Both the position numbers and the translations under genes were made by a program. The notes beneath the pieces are model-generated. The model did no database searches, had not been told where the DNA came from, and saw only the letters and a list, made by a program, of their open reading frames with translations. Below are positions 6,488 to 12,941 of a stretch of DNA of 12,941 nt, piece after piece. The stretch is from Rhodocyclaceae bacterium (GTDB lineage: Bacteria > Pseudomonadota > Gammaproteobacteria > Burkholderiales > Rhodocyclaceae). Numbering within the stretch: position 1 is the first letter of the stretch; each line of letters opens with the position of its first letter. The stretch is from NCBI GenBank assembly GCA_018262875.1, contig JADFDL010000023.1:1-12941 (forward strand), read 5' to 3'.

Positions 6488-7276
6488 ATGCTCAGCGTCA
6501 CCGACGCGCAGCTCGAAATCTGGCTGGCGGCCTTCTTCTTCCCGCTGGCGCGGGTCTTCGGGCTCATGGCCACCGCACCCGTCTTCAACAATGCCTCGCT
6601 GCCGATGCGCGTCAAGTTGATTGCCGGACTGGCCGTCACGCTCGCCCTGGCCCCGGCCCTGCCGCCGCTGCCGCAGATCGCCCCGGCTTCCTGGGCCGGA
6701 CTGGCCGTACTCGTCCAGCAGGGCCTGATCGGCATCGCGCTCGGCTTCACCATGCGCATCGTTTTCGCCGGCATCGACCTCGCCGGCGAACTGATCGGCC
6801 TGCAGATGGGCCTCGGCTTCGCCATTTTCTACGATCCGCAGAACGCCGGGCAGTCGCCCATCGTGGCGGAGCTGACGGGACTGCTGGCACTGCTGATTTT
6901 TCTCGCCCTGAACGGGCACCTGGCGATGCTGGCGCTGCTGGCGGAGAGCTTTACCGTGCTGCCGATCGGCTCGGCCTCCTTTCCTGCGGCGGGCTGGGAA
7001 ACCCTGCTGCGCTGGGGCGCGACGATCTTCTCGGTCGGCGTGCTGCTGGCGCTGCCCATCGTCGGCGCGCTGCTCATCGCCAACATCGCGCTGGGCGTGC
7101 TGACCAAGGTGGCGCCGACACTCAACCTGTTTGCCGTCGGCTTTCCCGTCACTTTGATGGCCGGCTTCGCCATGCTGGCGCTATCGATGCCCTACTTCGC
7201 GCCGACGCTGGAACACTTCTTCGAACAGGGATACGGCGCGGTCAGCGCGGTGATGCGCGCCGGATTGGGCGGGTAG
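6488..7276 (+). CDS. fliR: Flagellar export gate protein FliR
   Basis: FliR is the single-copy subunit that closes the FliP5-FliQ4-FliR1 export gate. I choose ATG 6488, giving 262 residues. It starts with MLSVTDAQLEIWLAAFFFP, matching the usual FliR N-terminus; a TTG at 6455 would add 11 residues unlike the family and would lie in the preceding hairpin. The product is strongly hydrophobic with about six membrane segments. Typical stretches are PVFNNASLPMRVKLIAGLAV, GEQ-like AGELIGLQMGLGFAIFYDP and LGVLTKVAPTLNLFAVGFPV. There is no Shine-Dalgarno sequence. This is the last gene of the plus-strand run; flhB, which follows fliR in many gammaproteobacteria, is absent here. Confidence 0.97.
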   Translation: MLSVTDAQLEIWLAAFFFPLARVFGLMATAPVFNNASLPMRVKLIAGLAVTLALAPALPPLPQIAPASWAGLAVLVQQGLIGIALGFTMRIVFAGIDLAGELIGLQMGLGFAIFYDPQNAGQSPIVAELTGLLALLIFLALNGHLAMLALLAESFTVLPIGSASFPAAGWETLLRWGATIFSVGVLLALPIVGALLIANIALGVLTKVAPTLNLFAVGFPVTLMAGFAMLALSMPYFAPTLEHFFEQGYGAVSAVMRAGLGG

Positions 7277-7305
7277 CCCGCAGGTCGGCCTGAAGAGGCC
7301 GGCCT
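7269..7305. terminator. Tandem hairpins between convergent operons
   Basis: Two hairpins lie back to back at the meeting point of the two operons. GCGGG (7269-7273) pairs with CCCGC (7277-7281), with the fliR stop codon TAG as its three-base loop. AGGTCGGCCT (7282-7291) then pairs with AGGCCGGCCT (7296-7305) through ten pairs including one G-U, with loop GAAG. For plus-strand transcripts only a short ACTTTCTGTT follows; for minus-strand transcripts there is no T-run. The second stem also overlaps the stop codon of the minus-strand lipoprotein gene. A weak bidirectional terminator is the best guess. Confidence 0.5.
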
Positions 7306-7849
7306 ACTTTCTGTTGATGCAGATGGTGCCTTCGGCGTAGCGCAATGCGCCGATGACTTCCGATTCGATCCCTTCGGAATAGGCCATGATGTCATAGCCG
7401 GCGTAGCCGCCTTCCCTGACGATCTGCTCGGCATTGCGCTTGAAGACGCGTCCGGCCTCGCCGTCGCCGCCGGTGCTGCGGAAGCGCTTGGAGCGCATGC
7501 TGATGCTAAAGGTGTCGTCCGAGACCCGGCGCATTTCGCCTTCCCAGTTGGGTGCCAGCGGATCGACGAAATAGTAGATCGCCGCGCCGATCAGCATGGT
7601 CTCCAGGGAGATGCTGTAGTTCGGCGTCACTTTCAGGCTGGCGTTGGGCACGATGGGGTTGGCCGGCACGTTGTAGCGGGTGTTGCCCTTGCTGTCGGTG
7701 CCGCGCGCAATCAAGCCCGCATCGAGGGAATCGCTGACGCTTTGCGCCTGGTGATAGCAGCCGCCGATGAGCAGGGCCGCCGCCGCAAAAGTCAGTCCCC
7801 GCAGGACGGCGACCGGCTGCAAGCCTGCGCTGGCGCGGCGCTCAGACAT
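7304..7849 (-). CDS. Uncharacterised lipoprotein coupled to flgL
   Basis: I do not recognise a named family. The 181-residue product starts with an Arg-containing n-region and a hydrophobic stretch (about 15-30), and has a lipobox ending LLIGGC with the acylated Cys at residue 31, so it is probably a membrane-anchored lipoprotein. A hydrophobic stretch at about 84-95 (MLIGAAIYYFVD) lies in the middle. The C-terminal part has FSISMRSKRFRSTGGDGEAG, then KRNAEQIVREGGYAGYDIM and YSEGIES. This resembles the A-x-x-x-x-x-GYxxY/F pattern common in small periplasmic lipoproteins. The ATG overlaps the flgL stop by 8 bases, which suggests co-translation with the hook-filament junction genes. It is the last gene of the minus-strand operon and ends in a hairpin shared with fliR. 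A flagellar role is only suggested by position. Confidence 0.8.
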   Translation of the reverse strand: MSERRASAGLQPVAVLRGLTFAAAALLIGGCYHQAQSVSDSLDAGLIARGTDSKGNTRYNVPANPIVPNASLKVTPNYSISLETMLIGAAIYYFVDPLAPNWEGEMRRVSDDTFSISMRSKRFRSTGGDGEAGRVFKRNAEQIVREGGYAGYDIMAYSEGIESEVIGALRYAEGTICINRK

Positions 7850-9122
7850 AGTTGAACAGCGACAGGTCGGTCACCCTGAGGAAGGATTTCTGCGCCGCCT
7901 CCAGATAGCCCTGCTCCTGCGTCAACTGGCTGATCGCCGCGGCGTAGTCCACGTCGCGCAGGCGGGAGAGGGTCTGCTCGTAGTTCAGGTTCAGGCTCTC
8001 GCCGGCGCTGGCGAGCGAATCGATTTCGTTCATGCGCGAACCGATGCCGGCGCGCACGCGCAGGAGGTTGTCCTGCGCCTGGTCGAGGTCGGTCAGGGCG
8101 AAGCCGATGCGGTTGGCCAGCAGGGCGTTGCCGTTGCCGGCGGCGGCGCCCGCCTCCAGCGCGACGATCAGATTGCCCAGCGTGGCGAACAGGCTCTGGC
8201 TGGCACTGGCGTCGACGTCGAAGGTGTCGCCGTTGGCCGGATTGCCGGAGATGACGAGCTGCGCCCCGTAATCGAAGGCCGGTTCGGCGCCCTGGTTCTT
8301 CAGGACGATGGTCTGGCCCGGTGTGAACACCCGCGGATAGGGCGCGGCAGCCGGCGCAGCTCCCGTGAGCAGCGAATTGCCGCTGACGTTGTCGATGATG
8401 TCGTAGGTGGTCGTGCCGGCGTTCACGGCAAAGACGATGCTGAAATCCTTGTTGTTGCCGGCCACGTTCCACTTGGCCGGGTCCGTCACCGTGCCGGCAT
8501 CGATGACGCCGCTGCCGCCGTTGGTGGCAGTCACCGAGGTCGCGAAGCTGCCGTTGCCGTTGCGGATGCGCATGAAGACATCGTTGCCCGAGTCGCTCAC
8601 TGCGATCTGGCGCGAGGCGGATACCTGCTGCTGGCGCTGGCCTTCGTCGCCGGCGTAAACGACCCCGGTGGCGACCGTCCCCGAAAACGGCGTCGTATCG
8701 CCCATGTAGCCGGAGAAAAGGTGCTGTCCGCTGCCGTCCGTGGCATTGGCCAGGCCGAGCAGCTCGTCGAAGCGCTGGCGCAGTTCGGCGGCGATGCTGC
8801 GCCGGTCCCGGTCGGACAGCGCGCCGCCGCCGCCCTGCACGGCGAGCGTGCGCACGCTGTGGATCAGATCGCCGGCGGAAATCAGGCGGCCTTCCGCCAG
8901 GCCGAGAGTCTCGCCCGCCGCTTTCTGATTGGCCTGGTACAGCGCATTGGTGTTCTGCGCCTGTTCCACCTCGAGCGCGCGCGCCGCGGCGACCGGGTCG
9001 TCCGCCGGCGTCAGGATGCGCCGTCCGCTCGCCACCTGCTGCTGGGTGTGCAGCAGGGAGGCGGTCTGCTTCTGGATCGAAGCCAGGCCGGCGCTGAAGA
9101 TCATGCCGCTGGATACGCGCAT
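7842..9122 (-). CDS. flgL: Hook-filament junction protein FlgL (HAP3)
   Basis: FlgL is secreted and forms the second ring of the hook-filament junction, on which flagellin polymerises. The N-terminal D0/D1 helices carry MRVSSGMIFSAGLASIQK and the family-typical SGRRILTPADDPVAAARAL (about 32-50), then LRQRFDELLGLAN and GQHLFSGYMGDTTPF. The C-terminal helix has TQEQGYLEAAQKSFLRVTDLSLFNYV. At 426 residues it is longer than the enteric protein (about 317). The excess lies in the central surface-exposed part (about 150-330), which varies widely in this family. The start has GGGAG about eight bases upstream and lies two bases after the flgK stop, so the two are probably translated from one mRNA. 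The downstream lipoprotein gene overlaps by 8 bases. Confidence 0.97.
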   Translation of the reverse strand: MRVSSGMIFSAGLASIQKQTASLLHTQQQVASGRRILTPADDPVAAARALEVEQAQNTNALYQANQKAAGETLGLAEGRLISAGDLIHSVRTLAVQGGGGALSDRDRRSIAAELRQRFDELLGLANATDGSGQHLFSGYMGDTTPFSGTVATGVVYAGDEGQRQQQVSASRQIAVSDSGNDVFMRIRNGNGSFATSVTATNGGSGVIDAGTVTDPAKWNVAGNNKDFSIVFAVNAGTTTYDIIDNVSGNSLLTGAAPAAAPYPRVFTPGQTIVLKNQGAEPAFDYGAQLVISGNPANGDTFDVDASASQSLFATLGNLIVALEAGAAAGNGNALLANRIGFALTDLDQAQDNLLRVRAGIGSRMNEIDSLASAGESLNLNYEQTLSRLRDVDYAAAISQLTQEQGYLEAAQKSFLRVTDLSLFNYV

Positions 9123-9124
9123 TG

Positions 9125-11047
9125 TTATCTCCCGAGGCCAAGCAAGGTATCGAACAGCTTGCTGGCGATCTCGATCATCTTGCCGGAGGCCTGGTAGGCC
9201 TGTTGGTAGCGCAGCAGGTTGGCGGCCTCTTCGTCGAGGTTCACCCCGGAGAGCGACTGCTGCGCGTCCTGCGCCTGCTTGAGGACGCTCTCCTGCGCGG
9301 TGATCGTTACCTCGACTTCCCGTGTCTTGTTGCCGACGTCGCTGACGATCTGCGCATAGGCCGACTGGTAGCTGGCGCTGCCGCCGGCCAGCGTCTTGCC
9401 CGTCTGCAGCCCGGCCAGCAGGAGCGCATTGCGGTTGTCGGAGACGCCGGCGCTGTTCGCCGAGATGGTGAACACGTCGCCGGCGGCCGGCGTGCCGCTG
9501 ATCTTCACGGTCCAGCCGTTGTAGGTGATGTCGCCGCCGGCGGTGAAGGCGACATTGGCCGGGTTGCCGGTGCCGGTGCCGATCACGTCGAAGGTCGTCG
9601 GCGGGTTGTCGAAGGTGATCGTCACCGTCTGCGTCAGGTTGGCGTTCACCGGCGGCGGGCCGATCACGCTGCCGGCGCCGATGGCGCCGGCGCCGGTGTT
9701 GCCGTTGCCGGCTGCCGTGCGGATCGGCGCCGCGGCGGCGATGCTGCGCGCGTCGGTCAGCGCCACGGCGATGTCGCTGGCGGCCGTGCGCGTCGGTTGG
9801 ATGAGGAAGCTGTCGCCGGCGTTCGCCGCGCCGGCGGCGAGGCTGAGGGTCATCCCCTCCACGGTCTGCGGCAGCGCCGCGGCGGCGAAGATCGTCGCGT
9901 TGTCCGACAGGCGGGTCAGCGTGTAGTTGCCGCCGCCGTTGGCGGTCAGCCGGTAGTCGCTCGTCGTCAGATTCGACGCGCTGGCCACCGCCACGCCGAG
10001 GGCGGCGGTGCCGCCGTTGAGCGGGTTGTTCGGATACACCACCTGCGGCGCCGGCGCCGTGAAGAAGTTGCCGCCGAGGGCGCCGGTCAGGTCCTGGCCG
10101 AGGCGGTGCTGGGCATTGAAGGTCTCGGCGACGCCGATGGCGATGCGGCCCAGGGCATTTTGCGCCGCATCCAGACTTTCGCGACGGAACGCCAGCAGCC
10201 CGCCCAGCGTGCCGCCGCTGAGCATGGCTTCCGGCAGGGCGGCGGTGCCGCCGCCCGGCAGGGTGATGCCGATCGTCATGCGCGAGGCATCCTCGCCGGA
10301 CTGCGTCGCGGCCAATCCGTAGGACTGCACGCCGATCACAACAGCCTGGCCGTTGCCGACGAAAACGCTGAGGCTGCCGTCGGATTCGGCGAGGGTGGTC
10401 ACGCGCACCTGCTGGTTCAACTGGGCGACGAGCTGATCGCGCTGGTCGAGCAGATCGTTGGCCGGCTGGCCCGGACCGGCCGCCTCCGCCAGGATGATGC
10501 GCCGGTTCAGCTCGGCAAGCTGCGTGGCATAGGAATTGATGTCGGCGACGGTGCTGGCGAGCTGGGTATCGACGCCGTCGCGGATCTCGTTGAGCCGGCT
10601 GTCCACGCCCTGGAAGCGTCCGGTCAGCGCCTGCGCCATCGACAGCATCGACTGGCGCGCCGGAATCGACGACGGAGTGGCGGCGACTTCATGCACGCCG
10701 CGGAAGAAATCGTTGAGGGCGGTGGACAGGCCGGCGCTCGAATCGGCCAGCAGGCCGTCGATCTGGCGGATCTGGTCGGCGTAGGCGTTGAGTTCCGACA
10801 GCCGCGTCTGCGCGGTGAGCGACTGGTTGGCGAGGAACTCGTTGTAGATGCGCTTCACCGTCACCACGTTGGTGCCCTGGCCGAAATAGCCGGCGCCGGT
10901 GAATTGGGGCGTGTTGGTGCTCTGGACGGTCTGCTGACGGTTGAAGCCGGGCGTGGAAGCATTGCTGATGTTGTGGCCGGTCGTCAGCAGGCCCGCCTGG
11001 GCCGCCGCCAGTCCCGATACGCCGATGTTGAAAACGTTTGAGCCCAT
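9125..11047 (-). CDS. flgK: Hook-filament junction protein FlgK (HAP1)
   Basis: FlgK forms the first ring of the hook-filament junction. The 640-residue product has the rod/hook-type N-terminus GVSGLAAAQAGLLTTGHNIS followed by NASTPGFNRQQTV, and VVTVKRIYNEFLANQSLTAQ. The C-terminal D0 helix contains GVNLDEEAANLLRYQQAYQA and SGKMIEIASKLFDTLLGLG, the standard FlgE/FlgK tail. The middle is beta-rich and Gly/Ala/Thr-rich with repeated NAGDSFLI / AAGDVFTI type turns, and is longer than in enterics (about 550 residues in total there). A FliA-type promoter lies directly upstream, so flgK-flgL can be transcribed independently of flgI-flgJ. flgL follows after two bases. Confidence 0.98.
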   Translation of the reverse strand: MGSNVFNIGVSGLAAAQAGLLTTGHNISNASTPGFNRQQTVQSTNTPQFTGAGYFGQGTNVVTVKRIYNEFLANQSLTAQTRLSELNAYADQIRQIDGLLADSSAGLSTALNDFFRGVHEVAATPSSIPARQSMLSMAQALTGRFQGVDSRLNEIRDGVDTQLASTVADINSYATQLAELNRRIILAEAAGPGQPANDLLDQRDQLVAQLNQQVRVTTLAESDGSLSVFVGNGQAVVIGVQSYGLAATQSGEDASRMTIGITLPGGGTAALPEAMLSGGTLGGLLAFRRESLDAAQNALGRIAIGVAETFNAQHRLGQDLTGALGGNFFTAPAPQVVYPNNPLNGGTAALGVAVASASNLTTSDYRLTANGGGNYTLTRLSDNATIFAAAALPQTVEGMTLSLAAGAANAGDSFLIQPTRTAASDIAVALTDARSIAAAAPIRTAAGNGNTGAGAIGAGSVIGPPPVNANLTQTVTITFDNPPTTFDVIGTGTGNPANVAFTAGGDITYNGWTVKISGTPAAGDVFTISANSAGVSDNRNALLLAGLQTGKTLAGGSASYQSAYAQIVSDVGNKTREVEVTITAQESVLKQAQDAQQSLSGVNLDEEAANLLRYQQAYQASGKMIEIASKLFDTLLGLGR

Positions 11048-11068
11048 GTCAGATCCCGCTTTCAGTCG

Positions 11069-11095
11069 TTAACGGCAGCTTTCCGGAAAACTTTC
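11069..11095 (-). promoter_or_regulatory. Sigma-28 (FliA) promoter of flgK-flgL
   Basis: Read on the minus strand, GAAAGTTT (11095-11088), an 11-base spacer and GCCGTTAA (11076-11069) match the FliA consensus TAAAGTTT-N11-GCCGATAA at 14 of 16 positions with exact spacing. The -35 overlaps the flgJ stop codon (11094-11096). The transcript start would be about 11060-11063, some 15 bases before the flgK ATG. The spacer contains most of the palindrome TTTCCGGAAA (11080-11089). FliA control of flgKL is known from enterics. Confidence 0.85.
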
Positions 11096-12002
11096 ATCCC
11101 GCCAGCCCCGTCCGCAGCGCTTGGCCGCCGATGATGCGCTCCAGCTTGGCGGCGTACATCGGATCGGTGGCATAGCCGGCCTGTTGCAGGCCGCGGGCGA
11201 ACCCCGCTGCGTCCTGCTGGTTGAGCACCGCCGCATAGCGCGGGTTGGAGGTCAGCAGGCTGGCATAGTCGCGGAAGGCTTCGGCATAGGAGGAATAAGC
11301 GCGGAAGCGTTCCACCGTCTTCTGCGCAACGCCATTGACGTATTCGGTGGTGGTCGCCTCCGCCACGGCGCCCTGCCAGTTGCGGCCGGCCTTGATGCCG
11401 AACAGATTGTGGGTCGGCGTGCCGTCGGCGAAGCGCAGTTCCGAGCGGCCCCAGCCGGTTTCCAGGGCCGCCTGGGCGATCATGAAGTGGGCCGGGATGC
11501 CGGTGGCGCGGCTCGCTTCGCCGGCCTGCGACCAGAGGCGATTGACGAACTCGCGCGCCGGCGCCGGTACGGCGGCCTCGGCGGCGGAAATGGCCGGCAC
11601 AGTGGCGGGCGCCTGCGTCGCAGCCGGCCGCGACGGCAACGGCAGGGGGAACGGCGGCGCTGCAGCATCGGCCGCGGCATCGGTCGGCCCCGGGGGCGGC
11701 AGGCCGCGCGACAGTTGCTTCTCGATCAGGGCGGCCAGGCCGGTGCTGCCCTTGGCGGACATCGTCTGCGCCAGTTGCTGGTCGAGCATGGACTGGAAGA
11801 GCCGCGACTGCTCGTTGTCGAACATGCCTTCCTTGGGCGAGGCGTCGCGCATGGATTTCAGCACCATTTGCAGGAACACCGCCTCGAACTGCTGGGCGGC
11901 GTTCTTCATGGCGGCGCGCGGGTCCTCCTTGGCCAGGCGCTTCGTCTGCGCCAGGCTGTTGACGTCGATGGCAAGCTGATTTGCGATGCTGGCCTGGGTC
12001 AT
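11094..12002 (-). CDS. flgJ: Rod-cap protein and muramidase FlgJ
   Basis: FlgJ caps the growing rod and opens the peptidoglycan for it. The 302-residue product is the two-domain form. The N-terminal rod-binding domain (about 20-100) holds AAQQFEAVFLQMVLKSMRDA and GMFDNEQSRLFQSMLDQQLA. A Pro/Ala-rich linker follows (about 112-145). The C-terminal glucosaminidase-type domain (about 150-298) has FMIAQAALETGWGRSEL with the likely catalytic Glu at residue 181, then HNLFGIKAG and FRAYSSYAEAFRDYASLL. The start lies 15 bases after the flgI stop, with only a weak GGACC-type site upstream. The stop codon overlaps the flgK promoter. Confidence 0.98.
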   Translation of the reverse strand: MTQASIANQLAIDVNSLAQTKRLAKEDPRAAMKNAAQQFEAVFLQMVLKSMRDASPKEGMFDNEQSRLFQSMLDQQLAQTMSAKGSTGLAALIEKQLSRGLPPPGPTDAAADAAAPPFPLPLPSRPAATQAPATVPAISAAEAAVPAPAREFVNRLWSQAGEASRATGIPAHFMIAQAALETGWGRSELRFADGTPTHNLFGIKAGRNWQGAVAEATTTEYVNGVAQKTVERFRAYSSYAEAFRDYASLLTSNPRYAAVLNQQDAAGFARGLQQAGYATDPMYAAKLERIIGGQALRTGLAG

Positions 12003-12017
12003 GGCGCGTGACGGTCC

Positions 12018-12941
12018 CTAGATGATTTCCAGCTCGGCGCGCAGCGCGCCGGCGGCCTTCATAGCCTGCAGGATGGCGATGAGATCGAGCGGGCTGGCGC
12101 CGATGGCGTTGAGCGCCTTGACCACGTCCGACAGCGAAGCGCCCGCCTTCAGCGCGAGCAGGCTGCCGCCCTGCTGCGCGATCTGGATGTCGGCGCGCTC
12201 GGTGACGACGGTCTGGCCGCCGGAGAGCGGCGCCGGCTGGCTCACCTGCTGCTCGGAAGACACCGTTACCGACAACCCGCCATGCGCCACGGCGCAGGTG
12301 TCGATGGCCACCGACTGGTTCATCACCACCGAGCCGGTGCGGCCGTTGACGATCACCTTGGCGGCGGTCTGCTGCGGCTGCATGTCGAGGTTCTCGATGC
12401 GGCCGAGGAAGGCGACCCGGCTGTCCGCGTCGGTCGGCGCGAGTACGCGGATGCGCCGTCCGTCCACCGCGCTGGCGGGCGATCCGCCGAGGTTGCGGTT
12501 GATCGCCTCGACCATGCGCTGGGCGGTGCCGAAATCGGTGGCATTCAGTTCGAAATAAACGAATTCTCCCTCGCCCATCTGCGTCGGCACGCTGCGCTCG
12601 ACGGTGGCCCCGCCGGCGATGCGGCCGACGGAGAGATGGTTGATCTGCACCTTGGAGCCGCCCGCCGAGGCGCCGGCCCCGCTCACCAGCACGTTGCCCT
12701 GGGCGACGGCGTAGACGTTGCCGTCGGCACCCTTCAGCGGCGCCATCAGCAGCGTGCCGCCGCGCAGGCTCTTGGCGTTGCCCATCGAGGACACCGTGAC
12801 GTCGATCTGCTGGCCGCTGCGGGCGAAAGGCGGCAGGCTCGCCGTGACCATCACCGCGGCGACGTTCTTCAGTTGCAGCGAGGTGCCCGGCGGCAGGGTG
12901 ATGCCGAGGTTCGACAGCATGTTGACGATGCTCTGCACGGT
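12018..12941 (-). CDS. flgI: Flagellar P-ring protein FlgI (N-terminus cut)
   Basis: FlgI forms the periplasmic P-ring around the rod. The frame is open to the window edge (base 12941), so the gene continues outside; 307 residues are visible of about 365-375 usual, and the signal peptide is missing. The visible part begins TVQSIVNMLSNLGITLPPGT, a well-conserved FlgI region, so the GTG at 12936-12938 is internal. Other typical stretches are NVAAVMVTASLPPFARSGQQ, GGTLLMAPLKGADGNVYAVA, IVNGRTGSVVMNQSV (shown as VIVNGRTGSVVMNQ) and the C-terminal LIAILQAMKAAGALRAELEI. One Cys is present in IDTCAVAHGG. flgJ follows after 15 bases. flgH is expected upstream, outside the window. Confidence 0.97.
   Translation of the reverse strand, partial: TVQSIVNMLSNLGITLPPGTSLQLKNVAAVMVTASLPPFARSGQQIDVTVSSMGNAKSLRGGTLLMAPLKGADGNVYAVAQGNVLVSGAGASAGGSKVQINHLSVGRIAGGATVERSVPTQMGEGEFVYFELNATDFGTAQRMVEAINRNLGGSPASAVDGRRIRVLAPTDADSRVAFLGRIENLDMQPQQTAAKVIVNGRTGSVVMNQSVAIDTCAVAHGGLSVTVSSEQQVSQPAPLSGGQTVVTERADIQIAQQGGSLLALKAGASLSDVVKALNAIGASPLDLIAILQAMKAAGALRAELEII

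Noticed and set aside
1..7276. The fliI-fliR genes as a virulence-type or other non-flagellar secretion system
   Set aside because: The presence of fliK, fliL, the CheY-binding motif in FliM, and adjacent flgIJKL makes the flagellar assignment clear.
7767..9197. A 476-codon plus-strand open frame over flgL
   Set aside because: It is a shadow of flgL, rich in Arg, Ala and Gly, with no ribosome site or recognisable motif.
9122..11041. A 639-codon open frame on the plus strand mirroring flgK almost end to end
   Set aside because: Its codons align base for base with flgK codons in the complementary frame. GC-rich codon use removes stops from that frame. The product has no recognisable domain.
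11080..11089. The palindrome TTTCCGGAAA in the flgJ-flgK gap as an operator or terminator
   Set aside because: It lies almost entirely in the spacer of the sigma-28 promoter and its two arms meet without a loop. Without a second copy or a known regulator I do not call it an operator.

Overview
The window is a flagellar gene cluster from a high-GC Gram-negative bacterium. Gene content, gene order and protein features fit a betaproteobacterium, and the protein flavour and dispersed-repeat content suggest a Rhodocyclales-type organism. The taxon is inference, since no rRNA or other taxonomic marker is present. P/L-ring and periplasmic rod genes (flgI, flgJ) confirm a diderm envelope.

Left part, plus strand (1-7276): fliI (5' end cut by the window), fliJ, fliK, fliL, fliM, fliN, fliO, fliP, fliQ, fliR. 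These encode the export ATPase and its stalk (FliI, FliJ), the hook-length ruler (FliK), a stator-associated membrane protein (FliL), the C-ring switch (FliM, FliN) and the export gate with its assembly factor (FliO, FliP, FliQ, FliR). flhB does not follow fliR. A near-perfect sigma-54 promoter sits between fliJ and fliK, so fliK and the genes after it can be transcribed separately from fliI-fliJ. A 135-base spacer between fliN and fliO holds heptamer repeats and three hairpins, and a perfect 9-bp hairpin spans the fliQ stop codon just before fliR.

Right part, minus strand (7304-12941, read right to left): flgI (N-terminus cut by the window), flgJ, flgK, flgL, then a small lipoprotein gene of unknown function overlapping flgL by 8 bases. 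They encode the P-ring, the rod-cap/muramidase and the two hook-filament junction proteins. A well-matched sigma-28 (FliA) promoter overlaps the flgJ stop codon and would let flgK-flgL be switched on late, after the hook is complete. The two operons converge at about 7277-7306, where two tandem hairpins lie.

Small points worth a second look are the paired sigma-54 and sigma-28 promoters, RNA structures at starts lacking a Shine-Dalgarno sequence (fliO, fliR), a recognisable dispersed repeat inserted in frame into a long linker of FliL, and the uncharacterised lipoprotein. I do not see a wholly novel system here. It is a complete-looking, conventional flagellar region with interesting regulatory details. 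No tRNA, rRNA, CRISPR array, insertion sequence or phage gene is visible, and no stretch over 300 bases lacks a gene.
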